A stretch of 64,000 bases of DNA from Flavobacterium pisciphilum (GCF_020905345.1 NZ_JAJJMO010000001.1:3162001-3226000), one strand, 5' to 3'. Counted from the first letter of the stretch, positions 36,387 through 44,952 are shown. Notes: a model not told the origin generated them from the letters alone. Numbers and translations: made by a program.

Positions 36387-37412
36387 ATGAAAATGATAGA
36401 TAAGATAAAAGAATATATTGGGGAAGCTCAAGCTTTTTCAACAGAAAATAAGGAAGAATTAGAAGCATTCCGTATTAAGTTTCTTGGGAAAAAAGGTGTT
36501 TTAAACGATTTTTTTGCCGAATTCAAGAGTGTACCAAATGACCAAAAAAAGGAATTTGGACAAGTTATAAATGCTTTAAAAACAGCTGCTGAAGATAAGG
36601 TAAAAGCTATTGTTGAAGCACTAGAAAGCAAAGAAGAAATTAAAGGTATTTACGGAGATTTAACTCGTGCTGCTGAACCAGTAATCATTGGTTCTCGTCA
36701 CCCTATATCAATAGTAAAGAACCAAATTATAGATATTTTTGCTAATATTGGTTTTAATGTTTCCGAAGGTCCAGAAATCGAAGATGACTGGCATAATTTT
36801 ACGGCATTAAACCTTCCGGAATACCATCCGGCACGTGATATGCAAGATACTTTTTTCATACAAACAAATCCTGATGTGTTGTTGCGTACGCAAACATCAT
36901 CGGTTCAGGTGCGTTATATGGAAAATCATAAACCACCATTTCGTACTATTTCTCCAGGACGAGTTTTTCGTAATGAAGCAATCTCGTCACGTTCGCATTG
37001 TATATTCCATCAAGTAGAAGGATTATACATTGATAAAGACGTTTCTTTTGCCGATTTAAAACAAACATTACTTTATTTTACTAAAGAAATGTTCGGGAAA
37101 TCAAAAATTCGTTTGCGTCCGTCTTATTTTCCATTTACAGAGCCTAGCGCCGAAATTGATATTTATTGGGGACTAAAAACAGAAACTGATTACCGTATTA
37201 CTAAAGGAACGGGTTGGTTAGAAATTGGAGGATGTGGAATGGTCGATCCAAACGTTTTGAAAAATTGCGATATAAATCCAGAGGAATATAATGGATTTGC
37301 ATTTGGAATGGGAGTAGAACGTATCGCGATGTTATTGTATCAAATTGGTGATATCCGTATGTTTTTTGAAAATGATGTTCGTTTCTTAGAGCAATTTAAA
37401 TCGAATATATAA
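36387..37412 (+). CDS. pheS: phenylalanine--tRNA ligase, alpha subunit
   Basis: PheS is the catalytic subunit of the alpha2-beta2 enzyme that charges tRNA-Phe. The 341-residue protein has the N-terminal coiled coil (about 1-85, with [16 protein letters not shown]) and class II core motifs. These include [30 protein letters not shown], the [15 protein letters not shown] motif 2 and [15 protein letters not shown], with motif 3 [14 protein letters not shown]. The second Met (36393) gives the more usual N-terminus MIDKIKEYI, so either start is possible. pheT is not adjacent, which is common in Bacteroidota. Confidence 0.97.
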   Translation: MKMIDKIKEYIGEAQAFSTENKEELEAFRIKFLGKKGVLNDFFAEFKSVPNDQKKEFGQVINALKTAAEDKVKAIVEALESKEEIKGIYGDLTRAAEPVIIGSRHPISIVKNQIIDIFANIGFNVSEGPEIEDDWHNFTALNLPEYHPARDMQDTFFIQTNPDVLLRTQTSSVQVRYMENHKPPFRTISPGRVFRNEAISSRSHCIFHQVEGLYIDKDVSFADLKQTLLYFTKEMFGKSKIRLRPSYFPFTEPSAEIDIYWGLKTETDYRITKGTGWLEIGGCGMVDPNVLKNCDINPEEYNGFAFGMGVERIAMLLYQIGDIRMFFENDVRFLEQFKSNI

Positions 37413-37490
37413 TTTAAGTTGAAAGTTATAAAGTCGAAAGTTTCAAAGTTTGAGATTTTCGACTTTATGATTTTATTAGTTTAGACTGGT

Positions 37491-37898
37491 ATGAAAAAGG
37501 ATATAATTATTCCAGAAGTAGAAAATGTATTTCTGGCAGTTGTTCAAGAATGGAGCGACGATTTTATGGAGAAAGTATGGTATGCTTATCTTATAAATGA
37601 TAGTGATTTTAATATTGATAGTGTGATGGTAGTTTCAAAAGCTTTTGGAACAATCGATGGAGAAATGAAAAAGACGTCTCTTTTGCGTCATGCTTTTGTT
37701 GAAGTTCCAGCAGTTTCAGTTGTAAAAATCGAAATGGTCGAAAAAAGTCTATTGACTTTAAACAACGAGTTCATGGTTACTTATTTTATCGGTAACACAT
37801 TATACGATAAGAAATTTATTTTCAAAGCTCATTCTATTCATGAGGACTTCTCTGAAGAAGTGCCAATCTTATTCGTTCAAGGAATTATGGTAAAATAG
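37491..37898 (+). CDS. conserved hypothetical protein downstream of pheS
   Basis: This 135-residue soluble protein is predicted to be beta-rich (VWYAYLINDSDFNIDSVMVVSKAFG; NEFMVTYFIGNTLYDKKFIFK). No signal peptide, membrane helix or catalytic motif is visible. It lies 78 bp after pheS on the same strand and before a strong bidirectional terminator, so it could be co-transcribed with pheS. I do not recognise a named family. Confidence 0.76.
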   Translation: MKKDIIIPEVENVFLAVVQEWSDDFMEKVWYAYLINDSDFNIDSVMVVSKAFGTIDGEMKKTSLLRHAFVEVPAVSVVKIEMVEKSLLTLNNEFMVTYFIGNTLYDKKFIFKAHSIHEDFSEEVPILFVQGIMVK

Positions 37899-37939
37899 GT
37901 TGCAGTTGCTGTCGAAGCAATAAGACCAAGTAATTTAAT

Positions 37940-37980
37940 AAAAAAAGAGTCTTAAATTAATTATTTAAGACTCTTTTTTT
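37940..37980. terminator. strong bidirectional terminator
   Basis: A stem of about 17 bp, with A-run and GAGTCTTAAAT at 37941-37957 and ATTTAAGACTC plus a T run at 37963-37979, has a 5-nt loop. It sits between the convergent hypothetical gene and gpsA and can act in both directions. Confidence 0.9.
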
Positions 37981-38025
37981 TTGTAAATATGTGATACTGT
38001 TCACTTCTTACAGTAAACTAGAAAA

Positions 38026-39021
38026 CTAATCTAATACTTCAGTTAATTTTTTAAATACAACTTTAGCATCCTTACCTTCATATAAAATACTGTATACAGC
38101 ATCTATAATTGGTGTTTTTGCACCATAACCTTGGTTTAGTTTGTAAGCACTTTTGGTTGCATAATAACCTTCAGAAACCATACTCATTTCCATCATAGCA
38201 CTTTTTACAGTGTATCCTTTTCCAATCATATTTCCGAACATTCGGTTTCTTGAGAAAACAGAATATCCTGTAACTAATAAATCGCCTAGGTAGGCAGAAT
38301 CATTAATGTTACGTTTCATCTTGTGCACTTTTTTGATGAATTTTTTCATCTCACGAATAGCATTACTCATTATGACCGATTGGAAGTTATCACCATAACC
38401 TAAGCCATGAGCAATTCCAGCAGCTATTGCATAAATGTTTTTAAGCATTGCAGCATATTCAGTACCAATAATATCATCAGAAATTTTGGCTTTGATGTAG
38501 TTTCCTGATAGGTTTTTAGCTACGACACTAGCTTTGTTTGGATCACCACATGCAATTGTTAAGTATGATAATCTTTCAAGAGCAACTTCTTCAGCATGAC
38601 ATGGGCCAGTAATAACGCCAATGTTATAATATGGGATATCATATTTTATATGAAAATGTTCACCAACAATTAAGCTCGTTTCAGGAACAATACCTTTAAT
38701 AGCAGAGAAGACAATTTTATTTTCTAACGAAACGGTTAGTTTTTCTAACTCAGCATGTAAAAAAGCCGATGGAATAGCAAAAATAATATAATCGGCATAT
38801 TCAACAGCTTCATTTATATTATTGGTAAGTTTTAGTTTTTGAGTATCAAATTCTACCGAACTTAAGTAATTCGGATTGTGTTTGTATTTATTAATGTGTT
38901 CGATAGCAGCGTCATTACGCATGTACCACGAAATTTCAGAAAGATTTACACATAGCATTTTTGCAATGGCGGTTGCCCAGCTTCCACCACCGATTACTGC
39001 AAATTTTAAATTTTCGCTCAT
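38026..39021 (-). CDS. gpsA: NAD(P)H-dependent glycerol-3-phosphate dehydrogenase
   Basis: GpsA reduces dihydroxyacetone phosphate to sn-glycerol-3-phosphate, the backbone for phospholipids. The 331-residue protein has the Rossmann motif AVIGGGSWATAIAKML, the FAIPSAFLHAEL segment, and the substrate-site motif TGPCHAEEV (GPSxA in many homologues). AAMLKNIYAIAAGIAHGLGYGDN carries the catalytic Lys, and GDLLVTGYSVFSRNR follows. Length is typical. It appears to be a single-gene unit. Confidence 0.96.
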   Translation of the reverse strand: MSENLKFAVIGGGSWATAIAKMLCVNLSEISWYMRNDAAIEHINKYKHNPNYLSSVEFDTQKLKLTNNINEAVEYADYIIFAIPSAFLHAELEKLTVSLENKIVFSAIKGIVPETSLIVGEHFHIKYDIPYYNIGVITGPCHAEEVALERLSYLTIACGDPNKASVVAKNLSGNYIKAKISDDIIGTEYAAMLKNIYAIAAGIAHGLGYGDNFQSVIMSNAIREMKKFIKKVHKMKRNINDSAYLGDLLVTGYSVFSRNRMFGNMIGKGYTVKSAMMEMSMVSEGYYATKSAYKLNQGYGAKTPIIDAVYSILYEGKDAKVVFKKLTEVLD

Positions 39022-39068
39022 TTAATTATTAATTTTCATCAAAAGTACTTAATAATGCAGTAATAACA

Positions 39069-39105
39069 CAAAAAAGAGCCCAATTAATGTGCTGATTTTG
39101 GGTTC
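39069..39105 (-). terminator. terminator-like hairpin upstream of gpsA
   Basis: GAGCCCAA at 39076-39083 pairs with TTGGGTTC at 39098-39105 (one G-U), with a 14-nt loop. On the minus strand it is followed by a U run. It would stop read-through from the alcohol dehydrogenase gene before gpsA. Confidence 0.5.
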
Positions 39106-39240
39106 AACAATAAAATGCAACTTTTTTTACAATGTATACAATAAATTGCTCGGTTGTACGTTGTAATGTTTTATGAATTAGAATTTTAGTTAAATTATGT
39201 TACAAAGAATTGAGTTAGTTAGTTTTGTTTTAGTATTGTG

Positions 39241-39276
39241 AAAAGGCGTCCTTATTAAAAAATAAGAGCGCCTTTT
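39241..39276 (-). terminator. hairpin downstream of the alcohol dehydrogenase gene
   Basis: A 16-bp stem with a 2-bp internal mismatch (39241-39256 with 39261-39276; outer part AAAAGGCG/CGCCTTTT) has an AAAA loop, 29 nt past the stop. The T tract is short on both strands, so its strength and direction are uncertain. Confidence 0.6.
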
Positions 39277-39304
39277 CTGTTTTATTTATATTATTTCAAG
39301 AAAA

Positions 39305-40462
39305 TTAATAACTCATTTCTACAATTGATTTTACCTTATCTAAAGTAACAAGTTGTTTTTCTCCTAAACCTTTCCAACCTCTTTCTTCGAAACGATTTAC
39401 TATAAAATCAGCTGTTTTATCATAGTCATTTGTATATTGAGATAGTTTGGTGTCCATTCCCATGGTATGGAAAAAAGCTACTGTTTGATTGATTGCTTCT
39501 TTTGCAACTTCATCATCAGAACCAGTTAAATTAAAAATGCGTCTTCCGTATTGAGCTAGTTTTTCTTTTTTAGTTTCAAACATCACACGATATAAACTAG
39601 GACCAACAATTGCTAGTGTTCTTGCATGATCTATACCATATAAAGCAGTTAATTCATGACCAATCATATGAGTTGCCCAATCGCTAGGTACTCCTTTTTG
39701 AATTAATCCATTTAGAGCCATAGTACAACTCCACATAAAATTAGAAGCCAGTGCATAATCAGTTGGATTTTCAACAACTTTTGGACCAACTTCTATCAAG
39801 GTTTGTAAGATCCCCTCTGCAATTCGGTCTTGTAAGTAGCCTTCATGAGGATACGTTAAGTATTGTTCCATTACGTGGGTATAAGCATCTACAACACCAT
39901 TTTGTAACTGTCTTTTTGGTAAAGAAGCGATAACGGTTGGATCACAGATAGAAAATTTTGGGAACAAAGCGCTACCGCCAAAAGCTAATTTTTCTTGAGT
40001 AGCTTCGATAGTTACTACAGCGCCAGAGTTCATTTCGCTACCAGTTGCAGGCAAAGTTAAAACAGTTCCAAATGGTACCGCATTCTCTTTGATTAATAAA
40101 CGTTTTTGGAGTATATCTATCGGATTTCCATCAAAATTAACTGCTGCCGAGATAAATTTAACACCATCAATTACAGATCCACCACCCACAGCAAGGATGA
40201 AATCTATTTTTTCTGCTTTAATAACAGCAACAGCTTTCATTAAAGTTTCAAAATGAGGATTTGGTTCAATTCCGCCAAATTCTACAATATCAAAACCTTT
40301 TAGGTTATTGATAACTTGTTCGTGAATTCCATTTTTAAAAATGCTTCCACCACCATAAGCTAATAAGATTTTTGCTTCTTTAGGAACAAGGTCTTTTAGC
40401 TTTTCTATTTGTCCTTTTCCGAAAATTAAATTTGTCGGATTGTATAATTCAAAGTTTATCAT
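39305..40462 (-). CDS. iron-containing alcohol dehydrogenase (YqhD/BdhA-like)
   Basis: This 385-residue group III alcohol dehydrogenase probably reduces aldehydes with NAD(P)H. It has the dinucleotide motif ILAVGGGSVIDGVKFI, the metal-ligand region DPTVIASLPKRQLQNGVVDAYTHVMEQY and the second ligand site GHELTALYGIDHARTLAIVGP. The N-terminus MINFELYNPTNLIFGKGQIEKL is typical of YqhD-type enzymes. It lies between gpsA and the DJ-1/PfpI gene, all on the minus strand, with gaps of 283 and 76 bp. Co-transcription with the PfpI gene is plausible and would place both in an aldehyde-stress response, which is inference. Confidence 0.93.
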   Translation of the reverse strand: MINFELYNPTNLIFGKGQIEKLKDLVPKEAKILLAYGGGSIFKNGIHEQVINNLKGFDIVEFGGIEPNPHFETLMKAVAVIKAEKIDFILAVGGGSVIDGVKFISAAVNFDGNPIDILQKRLLIKENAVPFGTVLTLPATGSEMNSGAVVTIEATQEKLAFGGSALFPKFSICDPTVIASLPKRQLQNGVVDAYTHVMEQYLTYPHEGYLQDRIAEGILQTLIEVGPKVVENPTDYALASNFMWSCTMALNGLIQKGVPSDWATHMIGHELTALYGIDHARTLAIVGPSLYRVMFETKKEKLAQYGRRIFNLTGSDDEVAKEAINQTVAFFHTMGMDTKLSQYTNDYDKTADFIVNRFEERGWKGLGEKQLVTLDKVKSIVEMSY

Positions 40463-40538
40463 AGTTTTTTATTTTATAGTTACTAGACACTAAGTTTCTA
40501 AGTTTTTTTAATCGTAGTAACTTAGGAACCTAGCAATT

Positions 40539-41306
40539 TTATTTAGAATTTAAGTGATGCAATAATTTTTCTGCAACCAATTTTGATGATGCAGGATTTT
40601 GTCCAGTAATTAGTAATCCATCTTCAATTGCATAAGGTTGCCAATTTGTTCCTTTCGAATAAATTGCGCCATTTTTTTGTAATGCATCTTCTAATAAGAA
40701 CGGAACTATTTTTGTTAATCCAACAGCTTCTTCTTCGGTATTAGAAAATCCAGTCACTTTTTTTCCTTTTACTAAGAATTCTCCATTTACTTTAACGTCC
40801 TTAAGAACGCCAGGAGCATGGCAAACAAAGCTGATAGGTTTATTTTGAGTGTAAAATGCCGAAATTAATGCAGCTGAGTTTTTATCTTCGGCCAAATCCC
40901 ATAGAGGGCCGTGGCCACCTGGATAGAATACAGCATCATAGTCGGCTGGGTTTACATCGGTTAATTTGATAGTATGTTTTAATTTTTCTAATAAAACTTT
41001 ATCAGCATCAAATCGTTTAGTGTCTTCAGTTGCCGATGCTGGGTCGGCACTTTTTGGATCTATTGGTGGTTGCCCTCCAAGAGGTGTTGCTATAGTTATT
41101 TGAACACCTTTATCTGCAAGAGCATAATAAGGAGCAGCAAGTTCTTCAGTCCAAAATCCAGTTTTTTCGCCAGTGTTACCCAATTTATCATGGCTGGTGA
41201 CAACAAATAATACTTTTTTCATATTTCTTTTATTTACTTTTTGCGCAGTAGTTTTTACACTGTTTATAGCGAATGCAATAATGACAAATAGAGCGATTTT
41301 CTTCAT
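40539..41306 (-). CDS. exported DJ-1/PfpI family protein (type 1 glutamine amidotransferase-like)
   Basis: This 255-residue protein starts from the ATG at 41306. It has a signal peptide (MKKIALFVIIAFAINSVKTTAQ) and a DJ-1/PfpI domain like Hsp31-type glyoxalases or chaperones. The nucleophile Cys lies in PISFVCHAPGVLKDV, and the acidic partner is probably in the FWTEELAAPYYAL segment. Family motif VFYPGGHGPLWDLAED is clear. The longer frame would begin at a TTG at 41327, but that TTG is part of the -7 box TAATTTTG. It is divergent from a LysR regulator, which probably controls it. Confidence 0.9.
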   Translation of the reverse strand: MKKIALFVIIAFAINSVKTTAQKVNKRNMKKVLFVVTSHDKLGNTGEKTGFWTEELAAPYYALADKGVQITIATPLGGQPPIDPKSADPASATEDTKRFDADKVLLEKLKHTIKLTDVNPADYDAVFYPGGHGPLWDLAEDKNSAALISAFYTQNKPISFVCHAPGVLKDVKVNGEFLVKGKKVTGFSNTEEEAVGLTKIVPFLLEDALQKNGAIYSKGTNWQPYAIEDGLLITGQNPASSKLVAEKLLHHLNSK

Positions 41307-41315
41307 AAGAGATTT

Positions 41316-41331
41316 AATTTGATACAAAATT
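41316..41331. promoter_or_regulatory. dyad over the PfpI promoter (AATTTG-ATA-CAAAATT)
   Basis: A perfect TTTG-ATA-CAAA core at 41318-41328 with near-symmetric flanks overlaps the minus-strand -7 box TAATTTTG (41332-41325). It fits the general size of a LysR-type half-site. Whether it is the operator for the divergent regulator is inferred. Confidence 0.4.
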
Positions 41332-41366
41332 AAAGCAATTGAGGTATTAGTAAAAATAAAATAAAT

Positions 41367-41374
41367 TATGTTTG
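41367..41374 (+). promoter_or_regulatory. -7 promoter box of the LysR regulator gene
   Basis: TATGTTTG matches TAnnTTTG and ends 19 nt before the ATG at 41394. It is back-to-back with the PfpI promoter 35 bp away. Confidence 0.5.
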
Positions 41375-41393
41375 TGATAAAAATATTTATATC

Positions 41394-42290
41394 ATGGTTA
41401 ATCTAGAATGGTACAGAACGTTTAAATCGGTATATAAAAATGGTAATTTTTCTTTGGCAGCTAAGGAACTTTTTATAAGTCAACCAGCTGTAAGTCAGCA
41501 AATATCAATGTTGGAAGCACATGTTGGTTATAAGCTATTTAATAGAAAATCAAAAGGAGTCGATCCAACGGATTACGCTAAGTTACTTAATAATTTGATT
41601 ATAGATGCGCTTGATCGTCTCGAAAATGTGGAGAATGGTTTTCGTGCAAAAGCATCCGATGCTAATCGATTAATTTCTATTGGAATTTCCAAAAATCTAT
41701 TTGCAAGTTTAGGGAGTGTTTTGATTTCTAAATTCGATTTTGTAGATTTTAGTTTTCATGATAATGATACTCTTTTTGAATTAGTAAATACTAAAAAACT
41801 TGATTTTGCAATTATTACCAAGCAATTTGATACGTTTGATACTATTTATGAAATTGTTGGAAAAATTAAGTTAGTTATGGTTTCATCTCCAGAGCTTGAA
41901 GTCAACGAATTCAAATTAAGATTAAAAACTAAAAATATATTCGAAATTGAGCATTGGCTTAATGAACAGAAATGGTATAGTCATGACGCACGGATTCCAC
42001 ACATTAAATTGTTTTGGCTACATGTTTTTAATAAAAAAAGACCAGCAATGGTAGCCAATTATATTATTCCCAATGAAAGTGAAATGTTGAGGTTACTTTC
42101 TAGAAACAAAGGAATTGGAGTTACTTGGAATTGTAATGCAAAAGAATTGATTCAGGAAAATAAACTAAATTTATTATGGGACAGTAAAGAAATGCCTAGT
42201 ATAGACGTTTTTTTGTTATCAGGAAAGAATAATAATTTGGGTTCAATTTTTGAAACCATCGCGACGGAATTAAAGCAGGTTTTAAAATGA
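41394..42290 (+). CDS. LysR-family transcriptional regulator
   Basis: This 298-residue protein has the LysR winged-helix motif at the N-terminus (TFKSVYKNGNFSLAAKELFISQPAVSQQISMLEAHVGYKLFNR). A PBP-like effector domain covers about residues 90-295 (LISIGISKNLFASLGSVLIS; KLDFAIITKQFDTFDTIYEIVGKIKLVMVSSPEL). It is divergent from the DJ-1/PfpI gene with an 87-bp gap, the classic LysR layout, so it probably regulates that gene and perhaps the alcohol dehydrogenase. The nrtR gene starts 51 bp downstream but has its own promoter and operator. Confidence 0.93.
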   Translation: MVNLEWYRTFKSVYKNGNFSLAAKELFISQPAVSQQISMLEAHVGYKLFNRKSKGVDPTDYAKLLNNLIIDALDRLENVENGFRAKASDANRLISIGISKNLFASLGSVLISKFDFVDFSFHDNDTLFELVNTKKLDFAIITKQFDTFDTIYEIVGKIKLVMVSSPELEVNEFKLRLKTKNIFEIEHWLNEQKWYSHDARIPHIKLFWLHVFNKKRPAMVANYIIPNESEMLRLLSRNKGIGVTWNCNAKELIQENKLNLLWDSKEMPSIDVFLLSGKNNNLGSIFETIATELKQVLK

Positions 42291-42310
42291 CAAGAGAAAT
42301 AAATAGTATT

Positions 42311-42332
42311 TATATTTGTGTAAATTATACGC
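42311..42332 (+). promoter_or_regulatory. nrtR promoter with overlapping NrtR-type operator 1
   Basis: The -7 box TATATTTG (42311-42318) runs straight into the 15-bp palindrome GTGTAAATTATACGC (42318-42332), which covers the start of transcription. The same arrangement, with the same offset, occurs before the prs gene. Confidence 0.68.
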
Positions 42333-42341
42333 ATTTGAGTT

Positions 42342-43034
42342 ATGGCAGAAAATCAAAATATTAAAGTTGCAGTAGATGCGATTGTCTTTGGATACCAAAA
42401 CAATCAATTGTATGTGCTTTTGATTCAACAAAAATTTGGATCAAAAGAATCGTATTGGGCTTTGCCTGGAGGATTGGTTAAAAATGATGAATCGTTGCAA
42501 GAAGCAGTAAAAAGAGAGCTTAAAGAAGAGACTAACGTTACTGTGAATTATTTTGAGCAGTTGTTTACGTTTGGTGATGACGTTTTTCGTGACCCAAGAA
42601 ACCGTGTGATTTCTGTAGCCTATTTTGCTTTAGTCGATCCATCAAAATTAAAAATTAAAGCCGATACGGATGCCGAAAATGTACAATGGTGTAAAGTTGA
42701 AGTGGTTCCTGTCATGGCTTTCGATCACAATTTAATTTTAAGAAAAGCAATTGAACGATTAAAAGCAAAACTTACTTATGCTCCTATAGGTTTTGATTTA
42801 CTTCCAAAAGAGTTTCTGTTTTCTGAACTCGAGAATTTATATTGTACGATTTTAGAGAAAGAAATTGATCGTAGAAATTTTAGAAAAAAGATTCTCAGTT
42901 TCGGAATCATAGAAGAAACTGAACATTTTTCTTCACTTAAAACAGGGAGACCTGCAAAATTATTTAAGTTTAATGATAAGAAATATAGCGCTTTACTCAA
43001 GGAAGGCTTTCACTTTGAAATTAAGTTTGCGTAA
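42342..43034 (+). CDS. nrtR: NrtR-like regulator of NAD metabolism (Nudix + winged helix)
   Basis: This 230-residue protein joins an N-terminal Nudix domain (about 7-145) to a C-terminal winged-helix domain (about 150-228, ending KTGRPAKLFKFNDKKYSALL). This is the architecture of NrtR repressors, which characterised members release from DNA on binding ADP-ribose-type ligands. The Nudix box at 44-66 keeps the metal-binding REL.EE core (Arg58, Glu59, Glu62, Glu63), but the near-terminal Gly is Asn65. Catalysis is therefore uncertain. It is first in a run of seven NAD/ADP-ribose genes, and palindromic sites lie in its own promoter and after its stop codon. Autoregulation and control of the operon are inferred. 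Confidence 0.9.
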   Translation: MAENQNIKVAVDAIVFGYQNNQLYVLLIQQKFGSKESYWALPGGLVKNDESLQEAVKRELKEETNVTVNYFEQLFTFGDDVFRDPRNRVISVAYFALVDPSKLKIKADTDAENVQWCKVEVVPVMAFDHNLILRKAIERLKAKLTYAPIGFDLLPKEFLFSELENLYCTILEKEIDRRNFRKKILSFGIIEETEHFSSLKTGRPAKLFKFNDKKYSALLKEGFHFEIKFA

Positions 43035-43043
43035 TTTTTACAC
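43029..43043 (+). promoter_or_regulatory. NrtR-type palindrome 2 (auxiliary site)
   Basis: GCGTAATTTTTACAC overlaps the nrtR stop codon. It shares the GCGTnA...TnACrC pattern with the sites at 42318 and 43080, and lies 36 bp upstream of the latter. Confidence 0.5.
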
Positions 43044-43072
43044 AAAATAATTGTCCAATAAAATATTAAATG

Positions 43073-43094
43073 TATATTTGCGTATAATTAACGC
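43073..43094 (+). promoter_or_regulatory. prs-NAMPT operon promoter with NrtR-type operator 3
   Basis: The -7 box TATATTTG (43073-43080) overlaps by one base the palindrome GCGTATAATTAACGC (43080-43094). This is the same geometry as at nrtR. Binding there would block initiation. The prs ATG is 14 nt further on. Confidence 0.7.
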
Positions 43095-43107
43095 AAACTA
43101 AAAAACT

Positions 43108-43941
43108 ATGATACTTAATTTAGACCCAAATTTTAGACCAATCTCAGGACAAAAAGAAATAGAATTTAAAAGTTTCATTTTCTCAGGAGGAGAACCACAT
43201 ATTAAAATCAATCCTGATTTTGATACCAATCAAGCGATAACAATTACACATAGATTAAATTCATTCAATGATTTTGGATTATTGTGTTTAGCTGTTGACG
43301 CATTAAGACGAATGGATGTGAAAATTATTAGCCTATTCATTCCATATTTTCCTGCTGCACGTCAGGATAGAGTGATGATTAAAGGAGAACCACTTTCTGT
43401 AAAAGTATATGCGGATATTATTAATGCCATGAATTTAGAGAAAGTGTTTGTTTTTGATGCACACTCTGAGGTTACTCCTGCATTGATTAATAATTGTGAA
43501 GTGATTCCGAATCATACTTTTATTCAAACAGTAATAAAAACTATTGGCAACGATGTAAAACTGATTTCTCCAGACGGTGGAGCTTTGAAAAAAATCTATA
43601 AAGTTTCTGAATTCCTGGGTGGAGTAGAGGTAGTAGAATGCAGTAAAAGCCGTGATGTAAAAACGGGAAGATTATCAGGCTTTAAAGTATATGAAGATGA
43701 TTTACAAGGTATGGATTGTTTGATTGTGGATGATATTTGTGATGGAGGAGGAACATTTGTAGGACTAGCTGAAGAATTAAAAAATAAAAATGCTGGTAAA
43801 TTATATTTGGCAGTAAGCCACGGAATTTTCAATAAAGGATTCGAAGTCTTAGATTGCTTCGAAAAAATATTTACAACCAATTCTTTCAAAGATTTTGAAG
43901 GTGAAAGTGTTGAGGTTGTGAAATTAAGTGAATTGATATGA
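43108..43941 (+). CDS. prs: short-form ribose-phosphate pyrophosphokinase (PRPP synthetase)
   Basis: The enzyme makes PRPP from ribose 5-phosphate and ATP, the co-substrate of the NAMPT encoded five genes on. It has the catalytic segment PYFPAARQDRVMIKGEPLSVKVYADI, the FDAHSEVTPAL motif (FDxHs) and the SPDGGALKK site. The PRPP loop is CLIVDDICDGGGTF. At 277 residues it is some 30 shorter than the housekeeping enzyme, mainly at the N-terminus. This argues for a specialised form dedicated to nicotinamide salvage. It is preceded by an NrtR-type operator and overlaps the NADAR gene by 4 nt (ATGA). Confidence 0.93.
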   Translation: MILNLDPNFRPISGQKEIEFKSFIFSGGEPHIKINPDFDTNQAITITHRLNSFNDFGLLCLAVDALRRMDVKIISLFIPYFPAARQDRVMIKGEPLSVKVYADIINAMNLEKVFVFDAHSEVTPALINNCEVIPNHTFIQTVIKTIGNDVKLISPDGGALKKIYKVSEFLGGVEVVECSKSRDVKTGRLSGFKVYEDDLQGMDCLIVDDICDGGGTFVGLAEELKNKNAGKLYLAVSHGIFNKGFEVLDCFEKIFTTNSFKDFEGESVEVVKLSELI

Positions 43942-44474
43942 AATACAATTTAGAAAAACTAATAGCAGAAAATCAGAATAATAAATATCTTTTTTTCTGG
44001 GGACATCAGCCCAATAAAGACAGAAGTATTTCTAAAACTTGTTTCAGCCAATGGTGGTTAAGTTCTTTTGAAGTTGATGATCTGACTTATAAAACTGCCG
44101 AACATTGGATGATGGCAAAGAAAGCAGAGCTATTTAATGACAAGGAAATCTTCGAAAAAATAATTCTAGCTAATTCTCCAGCTGAAGCTAAAAAGTTAGG
44201 GAGAGAAGTTAAAAATTATATTGATTCAGTTTGGTTAGAAAAGAGATATGAAATTGTTAGGCAAGGAAATTTTTATAAGTTCACTCAGAATAAGGATTTA
44301 AAAGAATTTCTTCTTAATACCAAAGAAAGAGTTTTGGTCGAAGCCAGTCCGGTTGATCCAATTTGGGGAATTGGTATAGCAACAGATCATAAAGATGTTA
44401 ATAATCCCGAAAAATGGAAAGGACTAAATCTTTTGGGTTTTGCCTTGATGGAAGTTAGGGATGAGTTGAGATAA
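43938..44474 (+). CDS. NADAR-family protein (YbiA/DUF1768-like)
   Basis: This 178-residue protein has the NADAR fold. Family landmarks are YLFFWGHQP near the start, FSQWW, KTAEHWMMAKKAELFND (the conserved E-H-W...KA helix) and DPIWGIGIA near the C-terminus. Characterised NADAR proteins hydrolyse N-glycosidic bonds in riboflavin intermediates or remove ADP-ribose from guanine in DNA. Which substrate applies here is not shown. The start codon overlaps the prs stop, and the macrodomain gene follows after 7 bp. The neighbourhood points to ADP-ribose rather than flavin chemistry. Confidence 0.9.
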   Translation: MKYNLEKLIAENQNNKYLFFWGHQPNKDRSISKTCFSQWWLSSFEVDDLTYKTAEHWMMAKKAELFNDKEIFEKIILANSPAEAKKLGREVKNYIDSVWLEKRYEIVRQGNFYKFTQNKDLKEFLLNTKERVLVEASPVDPIWGIGIATDHKDVNNPEKWKGLNLLGFALMEVRDELR

Positions 44475-44481
44475 AAATAAA

Positions 44482-44952
44482 ATGAAAGATATTAAATATA
44501 TAAAAGGAGACGCTACATCTCCTGATTCGGAAGAGAGAAAAATAATTGTTCATATATGTAATGATATAGGAGGTTGGGGTAAAGGATTTGTCATGGCAAT
44601 TTCAAAAAAATGGAAAAAACCCGAAAATCAATATAGGGAATGGTTTAAATCAAAAAATAATTTTGAATTAGGTAAAGTTCAATTTGTTCAAGTTGAAGAG
44701 GATTTTTGGGTGGCAAATTTAATTGGTCAGCATAAAATTAATAAAGATGAGAATGGGAATGCTCCAATAAGATATGATGCAATTGAAAAAGGATTAAAAG
44801 AGGTAGCATCTTTCGCAAATGAAAATAAAGCTAGTATTCATATGCCAAGAATTGGTTGCGGTTTAGCAGGCGGAAAATGGGAAAATATAGAACCAATCAT
44901 TCTAAAAACACTTTCTCATAATGATGTACAAGTAACAGTATATGATTTTTAG
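44482..44952 (+). CDS. macrodomain protein (Poa1p/TARG1-like)
   Basis: This 156-residue single-domain protein binds or hydrolyses ADP-ribose derivatives. Family motifs are YIKGDAT, VHICNDIGGWGKGFVMAI (ligand loop 1) and MPRIGCGLAGGKWENI (loop 2). The form resembles the yeast Poa1p branch, which removes phosphate from ADP-ribose-1''-phosphate, a downstream product of the Tpt1 reaction. That fits the next gene well; deacylation of ADP-ribosylated macromolecules is the alternative. It is seven bases from the NADAR gene and 45 bp from tpt1. Confidence 0.9.
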   Translation: MKDIKYIKGDATSPDSEERKIIVHICNDIGGWGKGFVMAISKKWKKPENQYREWFKSKNNFELGKVQFVQVEEDFWVANLIGQHKINKDENGNAPIRYDAIEKGLKEVASFANENKASIHMPRIGCGLAGGKWENIEPIILKTLSHNDVQVTVYDF

